Below are positions 37,125 through 44,516 of a stretch of 57,395 nt of DNA, piece after piece (position 1 is the first letter of the stretch; every line of letters starts with the position of its first letter). A program made the translations under genes and the position numbers. The stretch spans positions 83,765 to 141,159 of the forward strand of contig CAJWZE010000001.1 of assembly GCA_913049845.1 (NCBI GenBank). Direction: 5' to 3'. Under the pieces are notes generated by a model. That model was not told where the DNA came from. It worked only from the letters and a program-made list of their open reading frames with translations, and ran no database searches. The stretch comes from an uncultured Cryomorphaceae bacterium (GTDB lineage: Bacteria > Bacteroidota > Bacteroidia > Flavobacteriales > Schleiferiaceae).

Positions 37125-38045
37125 TTACTCACCGCGATTCCATTTTATTTCTGTTCGTTTCGCCACACGAAGCTTGGCACTTGTTGCGCGCGGATTTCTT
37201 GTATTTTCTTCTGCACTCGCCACCACAGGCTTTCGTGTAATGGCTTTTAGCGGCACGTGTTTCACACCGTAGAAATCGCTCTCAGTTTGACCAGAAGCTT
37301 TCCCTTCACGGATGAAATTTTTAACCATTTTGTCCTCAAGGCTGTGGTACGAGATGATGACCAATCGTCCACCTGGCTTTAACACGTCGATTGCCCCATA
37401 GAGCATGTCTTCCAATACCTCGAGCTCATTATTGACCTCCATACGTAGTCCCTGGAATACCTGCGCTAAGTATTTGTGCCACTGACCGCGCGGTGCCAAT
37501 GGCTCGCACAACTCGCGAAGTTCTGCGGTAGTGTTTAGTGGCTTTGTCGCACGCGCCATAAGCAATGCGTTTATTAGGGAGCGTAACCCTTTGATATCTG
37601 TGTGCTTTCTAAAGAGATCGTAGAGCGCTTGTTCCTCGTAGGTCTCCAATACTTCTGAGGCACTGATACCGCTACTTGGATTCATGCGCATGTCTAACGG
37701 TCCGTCGAAACGAATAGAGAATCCGCGCTCGCCAATATCGAACTGGTGTGAAGACACTCCGAGATCCCCAAGGATTCCATTTACCTGTCTTGCGCCATGC
37801 AAGCGCAGGTGATTTTTGAAATAACGGAAGTTGGCTGCGATAAACACCAGGTTTGGATGCTCTGGGAGGTTGGCCTTAGCATCGGGGTCTTGGTCAAAGG
37901 CATAGAGCTTTCCGGTGGTGAGCTTTTCCAGAATGGCTTTGCTGTGTCCACCGCCACCAAAGGTCACATCAACATAGGACCCGGTGGGATCAACATTGAG
38001 GCCTTCAAGGCATTCCGCTAAGAGGACTGGATCATGATAGCTCAT
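37125..38045 (-). CDS. rsmH: 16S rRNA (cytosine-1402-N4) methyltransferase
   Basis: SAM-dependent methylation of C1402 in the ribosomal P site. 306 residues. SAM site motif YVDVTFGGGGHSKAIL, then YAFDQDPDA, GILGDLGVSSHQFD, RGFSIRFDGPLDMRM, and the C-terminal GGRLVIISYHSLEDKMVKNF and late NPRATSAKLRVAKR, all strongly RsmH/MraW-like. It overlaps mraZ by 14 bases. Confidence 0.97.
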   Translation of the reverse strand: MSYHDPVLLAECLEGLNVDPTGSYVDVTFGGGGHSKAILEKLTTGKLYAFDQDPDAKANLPEHPNLVFIAANFRYFKNHLRLHGARQVNGILGDLGVSSHQFDIGERGFSIRFDGPLDMRMNPSSGISASEVLETYEEQALYDLFRKHTDIKGLRSLINALLMARATKPLNTTAELRELCEPLAPRGQWHKYLAQVFQGLRMEVNNELEVLEDMLYGAIDVLKPGGRLVIISYHSLEDKMVKNFIREGKASGQTESDFYGVKHVPLKAITRKPVVASAEENTRNPRATSAKLRVAKRTEIKWNRGE

Positions 38046-38505
38046 TCTGACTTGGATTTATACCGCCCATTACTTCTTCAGCGAGCAATCCAAAGTCATC
38101 ACCATCAACATTAACTGCATCTTCATAAGCCTGCTTGTCCCAAATCTCTACAATGCCGTTGTGTGCGCTCAGCACTACCTCACGGCTGAGGTTTGCGAAA
38201 GATTTTAAATCTGGGCTAATCCCTATTCGGGTAGCGCCGTCAAGCTCGATCAATTTGACTCCTGCAGTAAATAATCGAATAAAATCGTTGTTCTTCTTCA
38301 CGAAGCGGTTCAGTGTATTCACTTTACCGATGACCTCATTCCACTCTTGCATTGGGTACAACTCAAGACACTTGCTAAACACACTTCTCTTGAGTACGAA
38401 AGCGTCGTCCATAGCCGGTGCCAACTGCTTTTTCAGGGCAGCGGGAAGACTGATGCGACCCTTTGCATCCATCTTGCATTCGTGTACTCCTATGAGGTTT
38501 AACAT
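38032..38505 (-). CDS. mraZ: Transcriptional regulator MraZ
   Basis: 157 residues with two tandem SpoVT/AbrB-like swapped-hairpin domains: first with CKMDAKGRISLPAALKKQL (about residues 10-28), second with VKLIELDGATRIGISPDLKSFANL (about 85-108). In Escherichia coli and Mycoplasma MraZ binds repeated TGGGA boxes with 5-base spacers upstream of its own operon. The same arrangement is present just upstream here (38544-38558), and again facing engB, so it probably controls the whole cluster. First gene of the dcw transcript. Confidence 0.96.
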   Translation of the reverse strand: MLNLIGVHECKMDAKGRISLPAALKKQLAPAMDDAFVLKRSVFSKCLELYPMQEWNEVIGKVNTLNRFVKKNNDFIRLFTAGVKLIELDGATRIGISPDLKSFANLSREVVLSAHNGIVEIWDKQAYEDAVNVDGDDFGLLAEEVMGGINPSQNELS

Positions 38506-38526
38506 ATCTTTTGATTGCTCTTCTTA

Positions 38527-38534
38527 CAAAAGTA
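38527..38534 (-). promoter_or_regulatory. dcw (mraZ) promoter -7 element
   Basis: Reads TACTTTTG on the - strand, a full match to TAnnTTTG, ending about 21 bases before the mraZ ATG. The MraZ boxes at 38544-38558 sit just upstream where the -33 region should be, so a bound repressor would block polymerase. No TTG at -33 is seen, which suggests a weak or activated promoter. Confidence 0.7.
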
Positions 38535-38543
38535 GAATTATCA

Positions 38544-38558
38544 TCCCACGATTTCCCA
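38544..38558 (-). promoter_or_regulatory. MraZ-type box pair facing mraZ
   Basis: On the - strand: TGGGA-AATCG-TGGGA, two identical pentamers with a 5-base spacer, that is a 10-base period, as in described MraZ sites. The site overlaps the upstream part of the mraZ promoter. Confidence 0.7.
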
Positions 38559-38571
38559 CAAACGTACACAT

Positions 38572-38580
38572 TGTGGATAA
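38572..38580 (-). promoter_or_regulatory. Perfect DnaA box
   Basis: TTATCCACA on the - strand, matching the classical DnaA-box consensus at all nine positions. It lies between the two MraZ box pairs. A weaker relative (TTATACAGG, 38622-38630 on the + strand) is about 50 bases away. Could link division-gene expression to replication initiation; a full origin is unlikely with so few boxes. Confidence 0.55.
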
Positions 38581-38630
38581 CTTTCCGCGATTGTTTTTCT
38601 AAAATCTCTGTTAACCCTTGCTTATACAGG

Positions 38631-38645
38631 TGGGAAGAAGTGGGA
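38631..38645 (+). promoter_or_regulatory. MraZ-type box pair facing engB
   Basis: On the + strand: TGGGA-AGAAG-TGGGA, the same pentamer and the same 10-base period as the - strand pair 87 bases away, in opposite orientation. It lies about 68 bases upstream of the engB -7 element, so MraZ may also affect engB or form a loop between the two sites. Confidence 0.6.
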
Positions 38646-38712
38646 AAGAGTGAAAACACGATGTGAATAACATCGTTCATAACCTCGGCCGTAATGGACC
38701 CGAAAAATGCCC

Positions 38713-38720
38713 TAACTTTG
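38713..38720 (+). promoter_or_regulatory. engB promoter -7 element
   Basis: TAACTTTG followed by C, full match to TAnnTTTG, 17 bases before the engB ATG at 38738. The -33 region has no clear TTG. Confidence 0.65.
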
Positions 38721-38737
38721 CGCCAATACTGAGAACC

Positions 38738-39355
38738 ATGAAGATTACTAGTGCCGATTTCGTGAAGTCTTCCTCAATCATTGAGGAGTGTCCAAAGCCG
38801 ACTAAAAATGAATTTGCGTTTATCGGAAGATCGAACGTTGGAAAGAGCTCTCTTATCAATATGTTGGTGCAGCGAAAAGATCTTGCGAAGACCTCAGGTC
38901 GACCGGGGAAAACCCAGCTCATCAATCATTTTGAGATCAATGAAGATTGGTACTTAGTCGATCTGCCAGGATACGGTTATGCGAAGACGTCAAAGAAGAA
39001 CCGAGCAGTTTTCCAACGTATGATCACCTCCTACATTAAGGAACGTCCTAATCTGATCAACACTTTCGTTTTAGTGGATTGTCGTCACGATCCACAAAAG
39101 ATTGATCTCGAATTTATGGAGTGGTGTGGTATGGAAGGCATTCCTTTTTCAATTGTCTTCACTAAGATTGACAAACTGGGCTCCTCCGCCCTTATGAAGC
39201 AGGTTACGCGCTACAAGAAAAAACTTCTAATGCAATGGGAGGAATTACCACCGGTATTTATGACCTCTGCTCAAGGTTGTACAGGACGTGAAGAAGTATT
39301 GCGCTACATTGATACTGTGCACCAGAGTATTACGCCAGATATGTACGGTCAGTAA
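38738..39355 (+). CDS. engB: Ribosome biogenesis GTPase EngB/YsxC/YihA
   Basis: 205 residues from the ATG at 38738. The frame is open from 38663, but the upstream 25 residues contain the promoter and do not match the family. GTPase motifs: G1 IGRSNVGKSS (29-38), G2 region RPGKTQLIN, G3 DLPGYGYAK, G4 TKIDK, G5 TSAQG. It acts in late assembly of the 50S subunit. Divergent from mraZ and convergent with gldC, with 17 bases between stops. Confidence 0.96.
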   Translation: MKITSADFVKSSSIIEECPKPTKNEFAFIGRSNVGKSSLINMLVQRKDLAKTSGRPGKTQLINHFEINEDWYLVDLPGYGYAKTSKKNRAVFQRMITSYIKERPNLINTFVLVDCRHDPQKIDLEFMEWCGMEGIPFSIVFTKIDKLGSSALMKQVTRYKKKLLMQWEELPPVFMTSAQGCTGREEVLRYIDTVHQSITPDMYGQ

Positions 39356-39372
39356 GCGATTACAAAGGTCCA

Positions 39373-39726
39373 TTACTGAGCCTTTCCCTCCGGCTCTATA
39401 ATGCCCGATTTTTCACCGAAGTAGCGCGCAAAATCACGCATGTCCGCTGCCAATAAGGAATCATCAGTCGCACGTTCGTATCCGTCAGCCATTGAGATGA
39501 ACGTTTGGTGAAACATATGCTTCATGTCGTCCATCAGCATTTCCTTGGTCCATAGATCAATGCGAAGACATTCTGAAGTCTTCTCGTCCCAAACACCCAA
39601 CATTAATGCCTTAGCCTCTTCATTGGTCACACCGCCGTCGGCTGCGTCCCAAACTATTGATTCTGGGATGCGGTTTTCATCCAATCCAACGGTGATTTTG
39701 ATTTCGCTTTCTTTCTGTATTGCCAT
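39373..39726 (-). CDS. gldC: Gliding motility protein GldC
   Basis: 117 residues, matching GldC in length and pattern: a start of alternating charge (KESEIKITVGLDENRIPESIVWDA), then EEAKALMLGVWDEKTSECLRIDLWTKEML and DDMKHMFHQTFISMADGYERAT. GldC is a soluble protein encoded next to GldB in Flavobacteriia; it enhances gliding but is not essential for it. Here the ATG overlaps the gldB stop by one base (TAATG), so the two are co-translated. Presence of gldBC does not by itself prove gliding. Confidence 0.93.
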   Translation of the reverse strand: MAIQKESEIKITVGLDENRIPESIVWDAADGGVTNEEAKALMLGVWDEKTSECLRIDLWTKEMLMDDMKHMFHQTFISMADGYERATDDSLLAADMRDFARYFGEKSGIIEPEGKAQ

Positions 39727-40724
39727 TACGGTTTGTATTGTGCGTCGCGCAAAATTCGCTGCGCATCGCGGATCTTTAAAATTTCTTCTAGAGCTAATCC
39801 CGAATTATTCGCGAGCGCACGCATCATTCGATAGCCAATAAATTGTGCTACTCTGCCAGGAATTTCACTATCCATAGCGGTGCCCATTTTGGAAAAAGGA
39901 GCCGGTTCCACCAATCTCTGGCGTACCATCATATCCGCGGAGAACAAGAGCTTTTCACGCACCAGTACTTCCCAAATTTGACGCTCATTTTCTACCAAGA
40001 AATTATATTCTTCTATGCTGTACCCCAACACCTCGTATGCAGCTACATCACTTATCACAGCTTCCACTGCTAAATGACGCTTCCCGTGATACACCATCTG
40101 ACCAAGTAGCGAAGGGTCATTAAAATTTTTCAAAATGCAATTTTCCACCAAAGCGTTGGCATAGCTCACGCCTAATTGGCGCTCCTCCATTACCACTCTC
40201 TGGTAGCCTGGAATGGCATTATATCCCGGGTATCCCGCACCCAAGAAATTGTCCAATCCCACAAAAGCAATGACCGAATCTCTACCGCCAGGGAAATAAA
40301 GGCACGGGTTTTCTATATCAATACCACTGATATAATAAAACAATTTGTTTGGCACCGCAACTTCCAAAAGCTGGTTAGCATTTGCGCTAATCCGAGCTAG
40401 GTTTTCCGTGACCTTGCGCTGATTAAATAAATTCTTAACATTCGTGTAATGGTCAATCAACATCTGGTTCTTGCGCTCGTTCGCCCAAAAGAATCGTTCC
40501 GGCTGATTCACCGTAAAAGGCCAATACACCTCTTGCATCTCCTCCCAAGGTAGACTGTCTCGTCCAAAAAGTACTTCGCCAAAGTCGTGCACCTGCCAAT
40601 CTACCCGACCGTCATTGCTCACTTCAAACAGTGAACCTTCTTTTGTATAACCACGTTGAATAAAGTAAAAGGCAGCAAACAAAACTGCTGTAGCGAAGAG
40701 GTATATTTGGTGAATTCCTTTCAT
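39726..40724 (-). CDS. gldB: Gliding motility / T9SS lipoprotein-type protein GldB
   Basis: 332 residues from the ATG at 40724. The frame extends to 40775 but that would overlap nadE and bury the hydrophobic start (GIHQIYLFATAVLFAAFYFIQRG). GldB in model flavobacteria is a lipoprotein required for gliding and important for T9SS function; the body matches (FGRDS, YISGIDIENPCLYFPGGRDSVIAFVGLDNFLGAGYPGY, MVYHGKRHL). Unlike the model, I see no lipobox cysteine after the first helix, so this copy seems anchored by a transmembrane helix. Divergent from nadE with a 24-base gap. Confidence 0.9.
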   Translation of the reverse strand: MKGIHQIYLFATAVLFAAFYFIQRGYTKEGSLFEVSNDGRVDWQVHDFGEVLFGRDSLPWEEMQEVYWPFTVNQPERFFWANERKNQMLIDHYTNVKNLFNQRKVTENLARISANANQLLEVAVPNKLFYYISGIDIENPCLYFPGGRDSVIAFVGLDNFLGAGYPGYNAIPGYQRVVMEERQLGVSYANALVENCILKNFNDPSLLGQMVYHGKRHLAVEAVISDVAAYEVLGYSIEEYNFLVENERQIWEVLVREKLLFSADMMVRQRLVEPAPFSKMGTAMDSEIPGRVAQFIGYRMMRALANNSGLALEEILKIRDAQRILRDAQYKP

Positions 40725-40729
40725 CGTGT

Positions 40730-40737
40730 CAAAATTA
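40730..40737 (-). promoter_or_regulatory. gldBC promoter -7 element
   Basis: Reads TAATTTTG on the - strand, a full match to TAnnTTTG, only 5 bases before the gldB ATG. The position supports the start at 40724 rather than 40775 and implies a very short leader. Confidence 0.55.
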
Positions 40738-40748
40738 AACGCTAGGCA

Positions 40749-41531
40749 ATGAAAATACAGGAAACTGCAGATCATATTACGAATTGGTTGAAAAGCTATG
40801 CGGAGAAAGCTTGCGTAAAGGGTTTTGTTGTAGGCGTAAGCGGCGGTATAGATTCTGCCTTGACTTCAACACTTTGCGCCCGTACAGGCCTTGAAGTGCT
40901 CACCCTAAGAATGCCGATCCACCAGCATCCGGAACAAGTCTCACGCGGTAAGGAGCATCAAGCTTGGTTATCAGCAAACTTTCCAAACACGCGCCATGCC
41001 CTGACCGATCTTACTTTGGTATACGATAACTTTGTCGCCGCAATGCAACCGGGAGGCGCGGATCACGATCTCTCCCTAGCCAACTCTCGTGCGCGCCTGC
41101 GAATGTCCACTCTATACTATCACGGTCAGACCAACGGCCTATTGGTCGCAGGAACCGGAAATAAAGTCGAAGATTTTGGCGTAGGGTTCTATACTAAATA
41201 CGGCGACGGCGGAGTAGATCTTAGTCCTATTGCTGACCTTTTGAAAACTGAGGTATTCTCTTTGGCCAGTCACCTCGGTGTAGTGGATAGCATCTTGGAT
41301 GCCAAACCTACGGACGGCTTATGGGGCGACAATCGTACAGACGAAGATCAGTTGGGCGCCACGTATCCAGAATTAGAATGGGCGATGGCACAGCAGGAGG
41401 CTGGTAAATCAGTGTCTGATTTCTCGGGCCGAGAAGCTGAAGTAATGCTGATTTATCTCAAATTCAACGCGGCAAATAAGCACAAAATGCTGCCCATTCC
41501 GGTCTGTGAGATTCCTGCAGAATTTAGGTGA
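40749..41531 (+). CDS. nadE: NH3-dependent NAD+ synthetase
   Basis: Last step of NAD synthesis: amidation of deamido-NAD with ATP and ammonia. 260 residues with the P-loop VGVSGGIDSALTS (28-40), the NSRARLRMSTLYYHG stretch at the substrate site, GTGNKVEDFGVGFYTKYGDGGVDLSPIADLLKTEV and the late IPAEFR end. There is no N-terminal glutaminase domain, so it must use free ammonia. The stop abuts the stop of the GH92 gene on the other strand with no bases between. Confidence 0.96.
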   Translation: MKIQETADHITNWLKSYAEKACVKGFVVGVSGGIDSALTSTLCARTGLEVLTLRMPIHQHPEQVSRGKEHQAWLSANFPNTRHALTDLTLVYDNFVAAMQPGGADHDLSLANSRARLRMSTLYYHGQTNGLLVAGTGNKVEDFGVGFYTKYGDGGVDLSPIADLLKTEVFSLASHLGVVDSILDAKPTDGLWGDNRTDEDQLGATYPELEWAMAQQEAGKSVSDFSGREAEVMLIYLKFNAANKHKMLPIPVCEIPAEFR

Positions 41532-44468
41532 TCAATCCAGTCCCACTTCATCGACGAAGAAGTAACTTGGGTACCCTGCACCGGGGTGCCACGGCATTAA
41601 TTCACCGGCATTTTCAAAGTGGACTCTAATTTTCGAAACTGGAATTTTACTGTTCGTTTCATAGGGTAATGAAAGACGAACCGGTTCTTCCTCTAAAAGA
41701 GCCCTGTGCTCGAAATTTACGGTGCCAATTAGCGTCCAGTCGTCCTCATCTTTAAAGCGCACTTCAACAGCTACACTTTTGGGTAGCGCAATCCAAGCGC
41801 GAATCTCTTTTAAGACGCCCACCGAAATAGAATCTATAGACTTAGGTCTTTCTAAGCTGATTTCCAACACTGCATCTTCTCCTTGGATTCCAATCCAGTG
41901 ACCCTTGCGCCAATCTGTATCCCCTTGAATGCCATCGACAGCTGCTCGGGCACCACCTGCTGTGTATTGCGAGGTCGGAGTTCCTTGGATCCATTCTGCA
42001 CTGTAGTTATCGTCTCGTTTGGTGAACACTGCCTTAGCGATGTGATTGCCGTAGCCGTAATTTGGGGTGATTGCCGTCACAAAACCATTGTCATAGGCTG
42101 TGCCTAGCCGTTTTCGGCCTCTGCGATCTTTTTTCCATCTTACATTTTCATAGCGGTCATAGCGCCACAACTTATATCTGCCCGTTGGAATAATCTCCAC
42201 TAGTGTTTCTTTAGAGAAGGTTCTGTCCACACGAATGATGGGTGCGGGAGGTGTTGGGTTTTTTAGACTTGTATTATAGGGTTGTGTGCTCTTCCATAGC
42301 CCATCATTTTTGCCGCGTTTCACTTCCCATTTGCCACCTTTAAGTAGTCGTTCGTGAGTGACATAGCGGCTCTGTTTCTGTTGCATCAGCTCCTCTCCAA
42401 GATTATAGTTTGTAATGTATGAACCGCTTCCTTGGACTGATATTTCTAATGTTTTTCCACCGGCCAATTCCAGCTGAATCTCATCCCATTTTGGCGTGCT
42501 CAGCTGGTAATGCGGCTGACCCGGTACCAATGGATAGAGACCCATAGAGGCCATCACGTACCAGGCACTCATTTGCCCACAATCTTCATTACCGCTCAAA
42601 CCGTCCGGTGTATTTTGATATTGCGAGTTTAGAATTTTATTTACCCAATAGCTTGTTTTACCGGGATCGTTGGTTGCGTTATAGAGGTAGGCTATGTGGT
42701 GCGAAGGTTCATTTCCGTGTGCATATTGACCGATTAGACCTGTGATGTCTGCCTGCTCTCTGCCTGTGGTTTCGCTTGGTGCGGTGAACAGCTCATCAAG
42801 CAAGCCCTCGAGAACATCATAACTGCTTTTAACGACCATCGCTTGCTTTTTGCGCGGTAACGAATTCCATCCTTCGCGAGTTGCTCTAAAATTGGTCAAT
42901 ACTTCCATCCACCCCTCAATATCATGAACAGGAGAAAAGCTGTACTGGTAGGCATTGGCCTCAGTAAAGTGATTGTTTACCTCCTGCGGCTCATATGGAA
43001 ATAAGAAATCCCCATTGGTTCGTGGACGCACAAAACCGCTTTCTGGATCAATGAGCGAGCGGTAAGCGGAAGCGCGTTGCTTGAAACTGTTCATCATCTC
43101 GAGATTACCAAGGCGTTCCGCAGTCCATGCAATACACGCATCGTCATATGCATATTCCAGTGTCTTACTTACCGATTCACTTTCGTTTTCTATACTCAAA
43201 AATCCAGATTCCTGGTAAGCACCTAGTCCGAAAACATCCATTTGAGCAGTGGCCTGCATAGCTTCGAGGGTCAGGGCAGTATCGGTATGGTAGCCTTTGG
43301 CAATGGCATCGGCAAGCACACTAACGCTGTGGTATCCGATCATACAATCTGTTTCATTACCGGCCAATTCCCATATAGGCAAACGTCCGCGTTGTTTATA
43401 CATATCGAGCAAGCCGTACAAAAATTCCTGCGTACGCTCCGGTTGTGTAACCGTATACAAAGGATGCGCTGTTCTATAGGTGTCCCAGAGCGAATAAACC
43501 GTGTAGTGCGCATGCTCGGTATCGGTGTGAATTTTACCGTCTGCACCGCGATAAGCGCCATCTACATCGCTCCATAAATTGGGTACAGAATATGCATGGT
43601 AAAGGGCCGTAGCAAAAATGGCACGGTCATTTACAGAGGCGCTTTTCACCTTACTCTTGGCCAATTCGTCAGCCCATTTCCCTTGTGTTTCTGATCGAAT
43701 CTGCTCTAAAGATCGCCACGGATCTTCTTCGGCAAAATTTTTCCAAGCGCCGTTCTTTGAAGTGCCACTAATAGCCATACTCACTGCTGCACGAGTGGTA
43801 TTCTTTGGTAGCTGTATCCAATACACACCGTCACTTAACTCAATAATAGAATCTGGTCGCGGTTGTACATCAAAGGCAAAGTAAAAGTGTTGTTCTCGAG
43901 CCCATCCTTGCGAGATGCGCTTGCCTTCGAATTTATCTCCTGCAAATACGGTCAATTCTTTTTCTAGGACATGGTCGCGAAAATTTAGATTAACCATAAC
44001 CCCTGGGGCATTCGCTCCTTGATAATCAAGGAGCAATTTTCCTATGCGATCTCCGGCAGTTGCTTGTACACGAGTACCGTCATCTAGAACGCATGAATAA
44101 TATCCAGGGCTTGCCTTTTCTGATGTTTTATCAAAAGGGATTTGAGCACCTTCTTTCACTATTGATCCATAGGGCAGGAACAATAAGTCGCCATAATCGC
44201 TCACACCAGTACCACTTAAATGAGTTGTGCTAAATCCGTACAGAGTCGAATCTGTGTAGTGGTAGCCTCCACATCCGTCCCACCCTTCGTAGCGGGTATT
44301 TGGGCCTAATTGTATCATTCCAAACGGCGCCTGCGCACTGGGGTGCGTGTGGCCGTGGCCGCCTGTTCCGATAAATGGATTAATGTCTTTAATGGAGGTC
44401 CATTGTGCTTCTTGGGCCGTGATGGTAAGACCGAAAAGCAAGGCTGTGGTAAGCATAGTATTTCGCAT
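41532..44468 (-). CDS. Secreted GH92 alpha-mannosidase with C-terminal beta-sandwich domains
   Basis: 978 residues; signal peptide MRNTMLTTALLFGLTITAQ. GH92 catalytic region about 25-735: INPFIGTGGHGHTHPSAQAPFGMIQLGP, YHYTDSTLYGFSTTHLSG, SLWDTYRTAHPL, GNEPSHHIAYLYN, and GLSGNEDCGQMSAWYVMASMGLYP, which holds the conserved Glu-Asp pair. GH92 enzymes are calcium-dependent exo-alpha-mannosidases, usually cutting alpha-1,2 links in high-mannose N-glycans; exact linkage cannot be told. After it come a chitobiase-C/HEX-C-like segment (about 745-830) and a discoidin/F5-8C-like domain (about 840-978). It is transcribed away from the aga-GH20-cutC genes, which target the rest of the N-glycan. Confidence 0.94.
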   Translation of the reverse strand: MRNTMLTTALLFGLTITAQEAQWTSIKDINPFIGTGGHGHTHPSAQAPFGMIQLGPNTRYEGWDGCGGYHYTDSTLYGFSTTHLSGTGVSDYGDLLFLPYGSIVKEGAQIPFDKTSEKASPGYYSCVLDDGTRVQATAGDRIGKLLLDYQGANAPGVMVNLNFRDHVLEKELTVFAGDKFEGKRISQGWAREQHFYFAFDVQPRPDSIIELSDGVYWIQLPKNTTRAAVSMAISGTSKNGAWKNFAEEDPWRSLEQIRSETQGKWADELAKSKVKSASVNDRAIFATALYHAYSVPNLWSDVDGAYRGADGKIHTDTEHAHYTVYSLWDTYRTAHPLYTVTQPERTQEFLYGLLDMYKQRGRLPIWELAGNETDCMIGYHSVSVLADAIAKGYHTDTALTLEAMQATAQMDVFGLGAYQESGFLSIENESESVSKTLEYAYDDACIAWTAERLGNLEMMNSFKQRASAYRSLIDPESGFVRPRTNGDFLFPYEPQEVNNHFTEANAYQYSFSPVHDIEGWMEVLTNFRATREGWNSLPRKKQAMVVKSSYDVLEGLLDELFTAPSETTGREQADITGLIGQYAHGNEPSHHIAYLYNATNDPGKTSYWVNKILNSQYQNTPDGLSGNEDCGQMSAWYVMASMGLYPLVPGQPHYQLSTPKWDEIQLELAGGKTLEISVQGSGSYITNYNLGEELMQQKQSRYVTHERLLKGGKWEVKRGKNDGLWKSTQPYNTSLKNPTPPAPIIRVDRTFSKETLVEIIPTGRYKLWRYDRYENVRWKKDRRGRKRLGTAYDNGFVTAITPNYGYGNHIAKAVFTKRDDNYSAEWIQGTPTSQYTAGGARAAVDGIQGDTDWRKGHWIGIQGEDAVLEISLERPKSIDSISVGVLKEIRAWIALPKSVAVEVRFKDEDDWTLIGTVNFEHRALLEEEPVRLSLPYETNSKIPVSKIRVHFENAGELMPWHPGAGYPSYFFVDEVGLD

Positions 44469-44473
44469 GTCTC

Positions 44474-44505
44474 CAAATTAGTAAATAAGCAGTAAGTTTA
44501 AGCAA
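44474..44505 (-). promoter_or_regulatory. Possible promoter of the GH92 gene
   Basis: On the - strand: TTG (44503-44505), 22 bases, then TAATTTG (44474-44480), a shortened -7 element, 5 bases before the ATG. On the + strand the same gap holds TAAGTTTA (44493-44500) before the glycosylasparaginase ATG, so the two divergent promoters overlap. Confidence 0.4.
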
Positions 44506-44516
44506 ACACAGAAACC

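Noticed and set aside
38135-38602. 155-codon ORF on the + strand opposite mraZ
   Set aside because: It is opposite a conserved gene and runs through the MraZ boxes and promoter; its composition has no coding signature of its own.
38506-38737. Chromosomal replication origin, because of the DnaA box
   Set aside because: Only one perfect and one poor box are present, with no AT-rich unwinding element and no dnaA, so a regulatory box is more likely.
39356-39372. Terminator between engB and gldC
   Set aside because: The 17-base gap between the two convergent stops has no inverted repeat or T-run; termination must lie within one of the genes or be factor dependent.
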